Below, in pieces: positions 1-9,735 of a stretch of DNA of 29,087 nt. Under the pieces are notes generated by a model. It did not search any database. It saw only the letters and a program-made list of their open reading frames with translations, and was not told where the DNA came from. A program made the translations under genes and the position numbers. Origin of the DNA: Chromera velia (lineage: Eukaryota; Sar; Chromeraceae); assembly GCA_018398765.1 (NCBI GenBank), contig JAHBMJ010001567.1, positions 1 through 29,087 of the forward strand. The letters run 5' to 3'. Each line of letters opens with the position of its first letter. The first letter of the stretch is position 1.

Positions 1-662
1 AGGGGGGGGGGACGCCGCCGCCGCCGCCTGGCGCCCTCTGCGTACGTGGATGCAGAGATTGTACGCATGCACTCATTCATGTATTGTTCATCTGCATGCT
101 CGTTTTCTTTCACGCTCCATACGGACTGACTGACTGACTGTGTCTAACTATGGTACCTGGACTTCTGTCAATCAATGCAACACTCTGGTAGTGAGAAAGT
201 GTGTATGAGAGATGAGTAGAAAAGCTGTTAGAAAACAAAGCAACGAGTAAACGAATAGGTAGCAACAGCATGTGTTGTTTGCTCTTGCTTGGCTAGGGAG
301 ACGCCCCCACCTCATGCTCAGGCGGGATGGTCAGTGAAAGGGAAAGATGGTTTTAGATTGGTCTCGCACGCCTAGGCACGCATAGAATGGCCACAAATTA
401 ATGTCCAGGGTATCCGATTAAATGTAATAAATTGCAAATTGAAATATATAAAATCTCACTCTCTCCCATGCAGCCCGCCATCTCTTTCTTTCGTAACAAC
501 TTGACACTGTTAATTGGCAGTTGACTGTGGGAAAAGGTTGACGCTTCTTCAAAGAATTGAGACAGTGGTTCTCTTAAGCAATCCGGAGTTTAATTGATTG
601 TTGCAGCCCGCTGTGCATCTCCAACACATCGTTGATCCAAGCAACACTCTCACACTCCAACA
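1..662. other. Intergenic / upstream region of the L-domain gene
   Basis: No coding region is supported here. The stretch opens with a G run and a CCG-repeat patch, and has a short GACT repeat near 121-140. A TATA-like AATATATAAAA lies near 442-452, about 210 bp before the first ATG, so it could be part of the promoter or just AT-rich sequence. The 60 bases before the ATG at 663 are CA-rich with several CAAC words, compatible with a 5' UTR. Confidence 0.4.
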
Positions 663-1360
663 ATGATTCGTTCCTTCGCCGCTGCAGGCGTGTTGTCCTC
701 TGTCGCTCTCTCTGTCCCGCTCCCTGAGTTTGACATGGAGAAGTTGAAGGGCTTCGGGGACCTTGGCAAGGGTATGGACCTGACAGGTCTCGACAGCTTT
801 GGTCTTGAGAAGGGGTTGCCCGACTTGGATTTCGGCGGTTTCGACAAGCTGAACTTGTTTGATAAGAAGGACAAGAAGAAGGGGCCGTGCGACTTCACTG
901 TGCCCATCCCGAAGGACGTCAGCTGTCCCGCCCCCCCCCCCGCCCTGCACTTCAAGTAACACCTTCGTGGGCAACTTCTCAACCCTCGACGGGGACGGCT
1001 GCAACCTGTCTCCCCTTGAGGGCATCTGCGCTGTCGACGGGAACCTGTCTATCCAGGGGTGCAGATTCACAGACTTGAAGGAGCTGAGATCTCTCCGTGA
1101 GGTCACAGGCACTTTGAGCATCCAGAGACTCTTCTTTCTCGACAGCTTCGACGACCTCTCGGGTCTTGTCTCGGTGGGCGGTCTGAGCATCCGGGAAATG
1201 CCCAAAGTCCCCCGGCTTCTGCAACCTCCAGCAGGTCCGTTGGCCGAGGGTCACCTGTTTCTCTGTGCATGCAAGCAAATCAGTTGATTCCATAAAGCAT
1301 CTGATCGATTTGTACGATTATGAACCAGATACAATGAATGCTAACACACACACACACACA

Positions 1361-1402
<42 letters not shown>

Positions 1403-2608
1403 GTATATATATATACACACATACATGAGTATTGCAGGCAGGGTCTAATGTCTTTGAGATCAAAAACACCGCAACTGAGACCTGGCTTCTCGAGCTCATC
1501 TACCTTCCCAGCCTGAAGAACGTGACCGGCAGCATGCAGATGGACCGATGGACCAGCGAGATGAAAGCCATCGTGTTCCCCGCGCTGGAGGAAGTGGGCG
1601 GAGGGATCGAGATCGACAACAGCAATGGCCCCGAGCTCGTCTACTTTCCGGAATTGATTCGACAGGGACAGATTGAGCAAGGTGGCGACAATACCATCGA
1701 TATTGACGAGACCTGTGGTGTGAGAGTGGCATCCTTCCCGAAGCTTGAAGTTGCCGACGTCATCGAGATCGACGACAACGACAGCCTCGAATGCGTCGAC
1801 CTCTCCTCTCTGAAGAGCACAGGCAGCCGGCTCAACCTGGATGACAACGTCTTCCTCAAGGAGGTGCGGACGCCGAATCTCGAGACTGTGGGGGACGGTC
1901 TTGATTGGTCCGACAGTCTCACGCTGACCGAGGTCAACCTTCCCAAACTCACCTCCGTCGGGGATACTATCAACTTTTCAGGCAGTATTGGCCTGAAGAA
2001 GATCTCCGCTCCTCTGCTGGAGACGGTGCCCGGCGATGTCGATCTTGGCGATGTGCCCTCTCTCGACAGCGTGGACTTCGGCAGCCTGACTAGCATCCGC
2101 GGGCTGACCATCTCCCAGTCTCAGCTGTCGGACCTCAACGCGTTCTCCAACCTGAGTGGGGAATCCGGAATCTCTCTGTCCCTTCTGCACAACGCCAAGC
2201 TGACCTCCGCGGACGCACTCGCGACTGCAGGTCGGTTGGTTGCGCTCCTTCCCCTCCCACACTCCCTATAGCCTTTTTTTGACTGCTTGTTTGCATGGTT
2301 TGTGTCTGTATGTCCCTCTTCACTTTCGTTCATTCATTTTGCATGTCTCGACCGATCGATCGAATTGGCGTTTTTCTTTGACCTCGGCAGTGATTTCTGT
2401 TATCCAACCATGCAGCTCGGCTTGAGTTAACTCCCTCTGTTGTCGTCCCTCCGTCTGTTTTTGTTTTGCAGTTTCCAATGGCGTCTTCACGAACGGGCAT
2501 ATCTGTGACAACCCCCTGCTCGCCTCCCTCCCCTCCAGCTTCAGCAGCCTGAACCCGGTTCCCGTCGTGTGCGCCGCCGACGAGCCCCCTTGCGACTGCT
2601 CCTTCTAA
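663..2608 (+). CDS. Secreted/surface protein with receptor-L/LRR-like repeats, 3 exons, frameshifted at a C run
   Basis: Proposed exons are 663-1234, 1442-2230 and 2472-2608, about 498 residues. The start MIRSFAAAGVLSSVALSVPL is a plausible signal peptide. A Leu/Phe/Asp/Gly-rich linker and a KKDKKKG patch follow, then a Cys-containing region. From about 965 there are repeated strand-like units such as GNLSIQGC, GTLSIQ, DVIEIDDN and DTINFSGS, separated by xLxxLxxV segments. This pattern is typical of receptor L-domain or Ecm33-like LRR proteins. The tail is Cys-rich (CDNPLL, CAADEPPCDCSF). Intron 2 has donor CAG|GTCGGT and acceptor TTTTGCAG, both phase 1, and reads through to TAA. In exon 1 the frame from the ATG stops at 957, while the L-domain continues one frame over, across the 11-C run at 931-941. 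That is either a sequencing indel or a real lesion. The exon 1/2 junction is uncertain. The ligand is unknown. Confidence 0.7.
1343..1425. repeat. CA/TA microsatellite in intron 1 of the L-domain gene
   Basis: (CA)n with one ATAC interruption is followed by (TA)n, directly upstream of the acceptor near 1431-1441. The tract lies within the inferred first intron and leaves almost no ordinary sequence between the repeat and the acceptor ATTGCAG/GCAG. Confidence 0.9.
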
Positions 2609-2610
2609 GC

Positions 2611-2656
2611 GTGTCTGTGTGTGTGTGTGTGTGTGCGCGCGCGCGCGCGCACGTGC
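2611..2656. repeat. (GT)n(GC)n alternating purine-pyrimidine tract
   Basis: Directly after the TAA at 2606-2608 the sequence is GT-repeat running into GC-repeat and ACGTGC. It is alternating purine-pyrimidine for about 40 bp, a sequence type known to favour Z-DNA. It probably lies in the 3' UTR or at the cleavage region of the upstream gene. Confidence 0.85.
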
Positions 2657-2782
2657 CAGCCCATCAAAAGAGCAGACGCACGCACGCTTTCACCAACCGA
2701 TCGTCTCGTCACACGTTTTACTAGACACACTGCACGGCTCGCTGCCTGGAGCAGAGGACGGATGCGTTTTCCTGAAAGAAAG

Positions 2783-2918
2783 GCTTCAAGGAAGTTTTGA
2801 AATTCCCGATGAAAAAGCTTCAAGGAAGTTTTCCCGAAAGAACGGCTTCAAGGAAGTTTTCCCGAAAGAACGGCTTCAAGGAAGTTTTTCTGAAAGGCAG
2901 GCTTCAAGGAAGTTTTCC
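2783..2918. repeat. 28-bp minisatellite, five units
   Basis: The core GCTTCAAGGAAGTTTT recurs at 2783, 2817, 2845, 2873 and 2901, with spacings of 34, 28, 28 and 28. The inter-core segment is mostly CCCGAAAGAACG with variants; the first unit has a 6-bp longer spacer. 28 is not a multiple of three, and the reading frames through it look like repeat artefacts, so I do not call a gene. Confidence 0.85.
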
Positions 2919-3735
2919 TGAGAGAAGGAAAGAAGACCGAAAGTGTTTTCATTCATTCTTCTCTTTTGGGGCCTGAATGACGGATCGATCGACCCTGCCA
3001 TCAGAAAGAATGACACGGCAGAGCCCCGAAGACAAAAGGAATGGGTGAATTGATTGATGGTAAATGCATAAACGCAAGTGCATGACTGTGTCTGTGTGCG
3101 TATTTCGTTTTCATGTTTGTTCTTTGTGCCCTCTGCAAGGAAATGTGTGGGGGGGTGCATTCGTCTTCTGAAAGGAATTAAGCGACGGAGAAAGAACTGT
3201 TGTTGCGTGTCGGCATGCCATGTGTTCACTCTGACAGACAGAGAACAGTGGACTTGCTGGCCAGGCGCAGAAGAGTCCTGAATGCGAAGACAACTGTATC
3301 CCTGGGTGTCTCCTCCGTTTGTAAACAAAGCTTGTTCACTCTGGCTTGCCTCTAGGGCCTGCCTGTGCATGGACTGCTTTGCGGATCGAGGAACTGCCCT
3401 CTTTCTCCCTTATTGACTGTTGGAGTACACATGCAGATGAATGCTTGATATTGGTGTATCCAGAGAGTCATTCCATCCACGCTTCGATCAAAGTCGCACT
3501 CCCACTCCGTCGGGTCAGCATGCTTTCATGGGAACCGAGAGGGGGCGGGCAGCTGTGAACTTAATTGTCGCACTCTCTACATGCATGCTCTAAAACAGTG
3601 ACAGTCTCTACTGGTTGTACGTACGTCGGACTACGTCCATTAAATGGTCTTCATTCATTTGAATTCTTTGATGAATCAGGTGTTTTTAAGGGCGTTTTCA
3701 GGGTTTTACAGTCCTATAAATTAAGTTTTGGTACT
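2919..3735. other. Intergenic, no gene seen
   Basis: The longest frames (for example 3346-3558, plus strand) have no recognisable domain, splice context or codon pattern. The stretch holds no strong repeat apart from short T and G runs. Confidence 0.4.
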
Positions 3736-3999
3736 TTGAGTATACCTAGGCGACGCACAGTGGTAAAAAAAAAAAAAAGAATAGACATGTCGAGATTTTT
3801 TTTTTCTTTTTTTTTTTTTTAGTCTAGTGGTCAAAGGTCTAAGCAAACTTAGCAAAGGTAGGTTTTGTCGTTAGATGTGTTTTTGTTATATGTTTGGCAC
3901 TTCCAATAAAATAATAGAAAAAAAAAAAAAGATTAGGCTTCTCCAGATTTTTTTTTTCTTTTTTTTTATCACTGTGCGTCGCCTAGGAGTATACTTCAA
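3736..3999. mobile_element. Foldback/MITE-like inverted-repeat element, about 264 bp
   Basis: The left end TTGAGTATACCTAGGCGACG and its continuation CACAGTG are mirrored at 3970-3999 (CACTGTGCGTCGCCTAGG, then AGTATACTTCAA), with a 1-2 base indel. The inverted repeat extends through A-run/T-run tracts inside each end. The interior carries two similar modules, each an A run, about 20 unique bases and then a T run with one C, so each half can fold on itself. There is no coding capacity. This structure fits a non-autonomous DNA transposon; the superfamily is not determined and no target duplication is clear. Confidence 0.65.
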
Positions 4000-4235
4000 T
4001 GATAGATGAAATATGCTTAAATAAAGCTTAGAAATATAATTCGCAACTTGAATTTGGCATCTTAGTTAATTTCACTAGGAGCACTAGATAGAGCATCCTA
4101 GAAACTTATAGTCTAAGTTATAGATTAATTAAACATAAGGAAGATGCCCCAAAGTACCCCAATTAAAGATTACGTTTAGATATCCAAACCGATTTTGGAG
4201 ACTCAATCAAGAGATCCGAACTTCTAAAGCAGGGT
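4000..4235. other. AT-rich spacer, no gene seen
   Basis: The stretch is AT-rich, with TATAGTCTAAG and TAATTAA words and many stops in all frames. No coding, RNA or repeat feature is recognised between the foldback element and the LTR-like segment. Confidence 0.4.
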
Positions 4236-4506
4236 TGTTATATCGTGTACCAGCGTACACGGCAAAGTGCATAGATGGAAGTGGCTAGCGTGATGGAAGT
4301 AAGTGACCTGATGGAATGAAGTGTATATAAAGTCTGGCCTAGTTTGGTCAGGGCTTGCACTATAAGCGCCGGCTGCAGTGCAAACTCCCGTCCTGCCTAG
4401 CAGCTAGCCTAGCAGGAACCTTTCAGTCTTACATTGTCTGTCTGTCTCATACATCATCTGACTCAGTGCATAACTCCTAGCTTCCTCCTAAGGTGGAGAT
4501 CGATCA
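4236..4506 (+). mobile_element. Possible solo LTR
   Basis: The segment starts TGTTATATCG and ends GATCGATCA, so it has TG...CA ends. It holds a good TATA box (TGTATATAAAGTC near 4321-4333) and is followed at once by TGGTGCCGGGC, which resembles a primer-binding site. The length of 271 bp is normal for an LTR. There is no second copy in the window and the flanking 5-mers do not match, so this is a structural guess. Confidence 0.3.
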
Positions 4507-4516
4507 GTGGTGCCGG

Positions 4517-4725
4517 GCGATGCGTAATGGCCCGGAAAGCGAAGCTCTGGAGGGCACTTAAAAATAATTGCACTGGGATCGCGTGGTTACCTGGGCATAC
4601 ATGATTTCCTCGTAAATTTCGACGGAAAAGTGAGGGTGTAGGGGCTCGAACCCAGGATCGACCTCGCCGCGTGGATAAGACTTTAATCCCCCAAATTCGC
4701 TTTCCGGGCCATTTGTACGCTTCGC
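4517..4725. mobile_element. Short inverted-repeat element with a tRNA-like B box inside
   Basis: An 18-bp perfect inverted repeat, AATGGCCCGGAAAGCGAA at 4526-4543 and its complement at 4696-4713, extends imperfectly outward (GCGATGCGT against ACGCTTCGC) to about 27 bp. The 209-bp unit is MITE-sized. On the minus strand 4642-4652 reads GGTTCGAGCCC, a match to the RNA polymerase III B-box consensus. No A box or cloverleaf is convincing, so a tRNA gene is not called. Confidence 0.55.
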
Positions 4726-4954
4726 GTGCGTCAGATAGTATGTATGGCTGCAGGCTCCCCCATGCAAGCCATCGCGCAGGTCGGCCCTAGAAGGTATGCA
4801 TACACGCGCATGTACACCTTATGGTACACAACAGTTAAGTACCATATCTTTCGGTACTTTGGTATTATGTTCGGTACTTTAAGGGCGGGCGGTTCCATTT
4901 TTTGGTACCGGTACTTCCGGCTAGACTTCCAGTACCTTGAAAATTTAGCTTAAA

Positions 4955-5400
4955 CTACCCTACAAAACCAGGTTAAATTCCCCAGGAATTTAGTGGAATT
5001 TAATGGAATTTACCTAGGAATTTACCCTTGGAATTTAGTAGAATTTGGTGCATGGATTTTAGTGGAATTTACCGTGGAATCTACTTATCAGAGTCTCATC
5101 TAAATTCCACTAAATTCCACAAACTTTGAAGGCTTATATTTCTCGCGATCTAAAAAGAGTTGGGAGCTCAAATTAGCAGTGTTTATACATCTAGTTATAT
5201 TGTAACTTATACATCTTATAAGGTTCTACAAACATAGCTAATTTGAGCTCCTAACTCTTTCTAGATAGCAGGAAATAAGCCTTCAAAGTTTGTGGAATTT
5301 AGTGGAATTTAAATGAGTAGATTCCACGGTAAATTCCACCAAATTCCAAGGGTAAATTCCACTAAATTCCCGGGGAATTTAACCCGGTTTTGTAGGGTAG
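4955..5400. mobile_element. Foldback element rich in GGAATTTA words
   Basis: The left arm begins CTACCCTACAAAACC at 4955 and the right arm ends GGTTTTGTAGGGTAG at 5400. The arms pair through repeated (T)GGAATTTA/TAAATTCCA words, the AAACTTTGAAGGCTTAT block and GGGAGCTCAAATTAGC (5162-5177 against 5237-5251). The left arm is about 224 bp and the right about 164 bp; the excess lies in the GGAATTTA-repeat part. The central loop is about 60 bp and AT-rich. There is no ORF. Similar GGAATTTA words recur outside at 5572-5614. Confidence 0.75.
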
Positions 5401-5752
5401 GCTTTTATAAGTTATAACGTTAAAATCTATAGAGTGTGAACCCTAGAGTCTAAGGTCTTATCTTTTTAAATTTTTGTCAGTGAGTCGGCGGGGACGAAAG
5501 CACCGAAAAAGCACCGAAAGCAACGAAAAAAAAAATAAATATTGAGGGTCGGTTCTACCCAGCAAAGACCTAGGAATTTAAACAGGAATTTAGAGGAATT
5601 TAAACAGGAATTTAGGCACAAACACACATGCACACACTTGCACACGCACGGGCACGCACACGTACACACTTGCACACCCACACACTCATTCTTCCACGTG
5701 ACGTATTCACAATGACGTAGACGAGCACGCACGCACGCACGAACATATACAG

Positions 5753-5787
<35 letters not shown>

Positions 5788-6327
5788 CAAACTCTCCGAG
5801 TGAGTGAGTGTGCTTGCGAGAGGGAGAGCAGAAGAGCGGAAGATGGAAGGACTCCAGTGAAAAGAGAGAGGGGGGGGAGGAGAGTGATAGAGGGAACAGA
5901 CAGAAAAAAAAAATCATGTGTAAAACAGTTGGAGAGATGCCGCCCAACGCGCACGCACGCTGCGATACAGATGCACGCGCTCTTGCACGGAGGAGCACGC
6001 ATACACACAATTACGACATCTAGGCACACATGCGGAGACACGCCATTATGTTATAACTAGACAAAGCAGGTAATGAAAGATTGCATGCATCTCTGCACGT
6101 TAGGTAGATTGAACATCTCCTCCACAAATTCCCTCCCTTCCGTGCAGTCAGTCACCTACATCCCTGCATGCATGAATGCTCCGGAGCAGCTGGGTAAGTA
6201 TATATACGCAGCTCCACTGTACCTCCCCAGGTCTCCACCCTCTCGGAGAGTGAGGGAGGGCTTCATCCACTCAAACGAGTCGGTCGGTCTGTCGGACATT
6301 CAATCCTTCATTCATTGATTCATCCAT
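5401..6327. other. Low-complexity intergenic DNA (A-rich, then CA-rich)
   Basis: The stretch contains a GCACCGAAA-type repeat (5500-5530), AGGAATTTA words (5572-5614), then CA-rich sequence with a pure (CA)n run near 5755-5784 and a purine-rich segment (5810-5910). Long open frames here translate to Cys/Val or His/Thr runs and are repeat artefacts. A possible plus-strand exon at 6147-6193 (acceptor CCTTCCGTGCAG, donor GGTAAGTA) could not be joined to anything. Confidence 0.5.
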
Positions 6328-6468
6328 CTAGACCTCAGGCAGCGGCTGTTGTGTGGGCAGGATGTTGTGCCTCTGCTTCAGTTTGATCCTCTGCTCCGAC
6401 CACTTGTCGTCAGGGGAGAAACGGGCAGGGTGCGCAGGGAAGGTGGGGTTGCCCTTGGGATCCTTCAA
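6328..6468 (-). CDS. Terminal exon of an unidentified minus-strand gene
   Basis: On the minus strand an acceptor GTGTTGCAG is followed by 46 codons and a TAG (6328-6330). The peptide starts [17 protein letters not shown], contains [19 protein letters not shown] and ends [12 protein letters not shown]. Its composition is that of an ordinary soluble, charged, proline-containing protein and is quite unlike the His/Thr/Cys repeats around it. It resembles the tail of a small conserved, perhaps organellar, subunit, but I do not recognise the family. Upstream exons should lie at higher coordinates, beyond the CA/CT microsatellite. A weak candidate ends at a GAG|GTATTC donor near 6894, but it is not convincing. 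Confidence 0.5.
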   Translation of the reverse strand: MKDPKGNPTFPAHPARFSPDDKWSEQRIKLKQRHNILPTQQPLPEV

Positions 6469-6598
6469 CTGCAACACCCCACACACGGAGGGAGGGAGGG
6501 AAGGGAGCAGCAGCACAGAAACAAAGTCAGCAGTTGGCAAACGGACACGGCGACAAGCCCACATGCCCAAAACTTTGCAACCACATGCATCTTCACAC

Positions 6599-6607
6599 AT
6601 ACACAGC

Positions 6608-6651
<44 letters not shown>

Positions 6652-6812
6652 GCACACACACACACACGTCCACAGACCGACACTCACTCACTCACTCACT
6701 CTCTCACTCTCTCTCTCTCTCACACGCGCGCACACACATACTCTCTCTCTCTCTCTCACGCTCACGCTCACACACAGACACACACAGACAGGCAGACACA
6801 CACGCTCACACC
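6599..6812. repeat. (CA)n and (CT)n/(ACTC)n microsatellite block
   Basis: There is a long CA tract (about 6608-6668), then ACTC repeats (6681-6706), CT repeats (6707-6760) and CA again. On the minus strand this could be the intron upstream of the exon at 6328-6468. All long frames through it are artefacts. Confidence 0.9.
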
Positions 6813-8084
6813 CATCTTCGCATGCAGTGAAGAATAGATGTAAGAAGACCGGGGAGGGCGGAGAGGTTGGAGGAGGAAGACAGAAAGAATACCTCAGACC
6901 CTAACCCGAGGGGGTTAATTGGGGAGACAGGAACAGGGGAGAGAAGGCTTAGAGAGAAACACCATGTTCTCTTTTTCCCCTCCTCTTCACAGAGAGAGTG
7001 GGAAAAGTCGGGAGAAGCGGTAGCAAAGAGGGAGAGGGCAGACAGGCAGGCGTGGATCACACAAGAAACTCTTTCTGACTGGATCATCAACATGAGAGAA
7101 CTGCACGGGCAGGGAGACTGAGGACGCGAACTCGACTGGAGTCACCACGAGGGGCAAAACGAAACTCATCAAGCCGAAACTCTCAGATGAAATCGAAAGA
7201 AAGAACAGACAGTCAGGAGACGCTCAAGTAACGAAGAATGCACGCAGCCGGCCGGCAAAGGGAAGGCATTCTCAATTGGGTCTTCGGTCTAAACATTCGA
7301 TCATGAATACATGCAGTCGACTGACAGCGAGGGTGTAGACTCGGTTACCCTTCGCGTCTGTGTAGTAACGCAAAAGCATTTTGGTCCACCGAGTTCTCAA
7401 CAGTTCAGGGGGATCCCAACGAGCTCCTCAAGAGAAACGCTCCGTTACCCCACTCGCCAGCAAAGATGACTTGATCCTATATGTACGCTGAACAGCCTCG
7501 ACTGCTGTGGTGGCTGATTCAGCAGCCTCAAACCGTGTCGCCGAGTCTTTGGAAATGTCGTTCTCTCTTTGCGTGCCAATGCGTGGTGTCTATGGAGAGC
7601 TCAGGCTGCTCTAATACGCAGCTCTATAATGCTCAGTACGACTTTTTAATACCACAAGTTAGCAGCAGCAACATAGCGGCAACAGAAAGGAGGAAGAAGA
7701 TGCATGGCCCCAGAAAGCCAAGCGGGGGGCACTTTTTTTGCCGCGCGCCATTTTTTAAAATGCCTTAAATTCCCTCTCCGTGATTCATCCGTGATTCTCC
7801 GTGCATGCATGCGAACGATTTTTTTTGCTGATTTTTGGGGATTTTTGTTCTCGGTCAATGTCGGTCATGCATGGTCATGCTTCTAGATCTTGTGACTCTT
7901 CTGTTGGCCGTGACGGTTCCCTGACCAGCAAATCTCACCCACACACATGAACACCGAAGTTGGCAAAGTGCCACTATCGCAGACGAAAGCCAGAGTCCTG
8001 CGTAGACCGGGGTGTTTTTTGGAGCTTGCGGATTTGTTCTGTTGTTCAGCCATATATATTCTGTCTCCCCCTCCTCAAACCACC
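6813..8084. other. Intergenic / upstream region of the PAXBP1-like gene
   Basis: No gene is firmly supported. A plus-strand stretch at 6993-7121 follows a pyrimidine-rich acceptor (CCTCCTCTTCACAG) and stays open to a TGA, ending WIINMRELHGQGD. It could be a terminal exon, but no partner exon was found. The last 300 bp before 8085 contain T runs and several CATGCATG words (7802-7812, 7867-7880), which may be promoter elements of the downstream gene. Confidence 0.35.
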
Positions 8085-9697
8085 ATGTTTGCCAAGCGGA
8101 AAACTGCAGCTGCCAATAAACCACAGCAGCCGAGTCGGAGATTGATCGCCGGGGAGGATGAAGAGAGTGGGGACGAAGAGAAAGGACAGAGGCAGCAACA
8201 GAAACAGACAGCGGGTTCCTCTTTCGTTCCGTCCCAGCCAGCAAAGAGAGTTCAGGGAGTGGGAGCAGGACGGCAGCCGGTGTCCCTCTCTTTGGCAGGC
8301 AGCGCAGAAGATGAGGATGAAGGAGGAGAAGGGACGGGCTTGTCAGGGGACAAATTCCGCATTCGGAAGTCGAGGGCCTCCCGCGATTTGACCTTGATGG
8401 CAAAACGCAGCAAACAGGAAGCCGAAGGAGAGGCGGACACAGGATTGCTGTCTGACCCTCTGACTGGGATTGGGGGTTCAAGAGGTGGGGCTGCTGCTTC
8501 CTCAGGAGGGGGCAGTGTTCTTCTCCGAAAGACCCACGGGGGGGTGGGCGTGTCTGCCGGTCCTCCTCTCATGAATGGGGGCGGGGGGGTCGACTCCCTC
8601 GCCTCCTCAGGCACTAACAGATGGAATTCTTTTTCGTCCGCTGCTGTGCGCACGGAGAGGAAGCAGAAGGAGAGGGAGATGGGAGGGTCCATCGGCACTC
8701 TAGACGATCAATTCGATCTGATGGACCTGGCCGTCTCTTCTCCTGGCAGAGAAAGAGAAAGGGAGAGAAGCGGAGGGGAGGGAGAGATAGTGGTGCCTTC
8801 CCCCGGAGAGGAGGACGAAGAGAACGACGAGGGAGACGGAGAGCACCCGCCCGGGATGGCTGAGTTGATCTCCTTAGCGAAGGAGCGGCGGCAGCAATCC
8901 CGTCTCCTCGGCTCGTCCGGGGGGGAGGGTGCTGTTCGTCAGGGGAAAAGGGGAGAGAGGGGGGGGGGGCTTGGGGGGTTGCAGGGTGACATTGTGGATG
9001 TGGATGAGGGGGACGGAGACCCCCTGGCAAGGCTGCGGGAGATGAAGGCGAGACGTGCCGGCATGCTGGTGGGACCCAGTGGACGGGCGGAGGCTTTGGC
9101 TTCTTCTTCTTCGTCTTCTTCCGCCGCGTTTGCTGCTGCGGATAAGGACAAGGACGAGCCCATGGGGTTGCATGGGGGGCATGCCGGGGCCTCTGGGTCG
9201 GCTTCTGCGATGGCAAATGGGAGGGAGGAAGATGACGAAGAGGAAGCGCTTTTCGAGGAAATGCAGGTGAGAGGATTGATTGTACTTCACAGAACTTGCA
9301 CACACACTCATGCTTCTTTTTTGCGTGTCCCGCAAGAAAAAAAGTTCGTTTCGTTTGTAATGAGGGCTCTGGTCTAGTGAGAAAGTACGATGAGAAGAGA
9401 AACAGTTTGAAACGAGAAGCGACCAGCAAGTGGGTAGTGTGAGGGAGGGGAGAAAAGGAGCGAGTGACATACGGACGGGGAGAAACCGAAAAGCGGATTG
9501 ATGTGTGGGATAGTGAGAGGAAGGAAAAACAAGAAAGACATCTCACGCAGACATGCAGACACGACCAGCACAACCATCGACAGGCTATCATGTCAAGAGC
9601 TCGTCATCAGTTTCAGCTAGTGCTCTGTCCACTTCTGCAGAAGAACCAACAATGGCGGTTCAAACGCTGCTTTGCGCATGTTGCATCATGTTGCATG

Positions 9698-9735
<38 letters not shown>

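Noticed and set aside
3346..3558. 70-codon plus-strand frame
   Set aside because: No domain, no splice evidence and length expected by chance.
4620..4700. A minus-strand tRNA gene
   Set aside because: Only the B box matches; no A box, the T stem has mismatches and the anticodon arm does not fold.
5466..6837. Long frames in CA-rich DNA (for example minus 5466-6041, plus 6349-6904)
   Set aside because: Microsatellite translations (Val-Cys or His-Thr runs). Only the last 46 codons of the minus frame ending at 6328 look like protein.
6993..7121. Plus-strand terminal exon ending WIINMRELHGQGD
   Set aside because: The acceptor is good but no upstream exon could be joined, and the complementary strand offers an equally plausible exon after CCCGTGCAG; left as intergenic.
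7855..8481. 208-codon minus-strand frame at the start of the PAXBP1-like gene
   Set aside because: Antisense to exon 1 and its 5' region; no family signal.
8614..9591. 325-codon minus-strand frame opposite the PAXBP1-like gene
   Set aside because: Shadow of a purine-rich, Gly/Glu-coding exon; rich in Pro/Ser/Leu, without domain or splice context.
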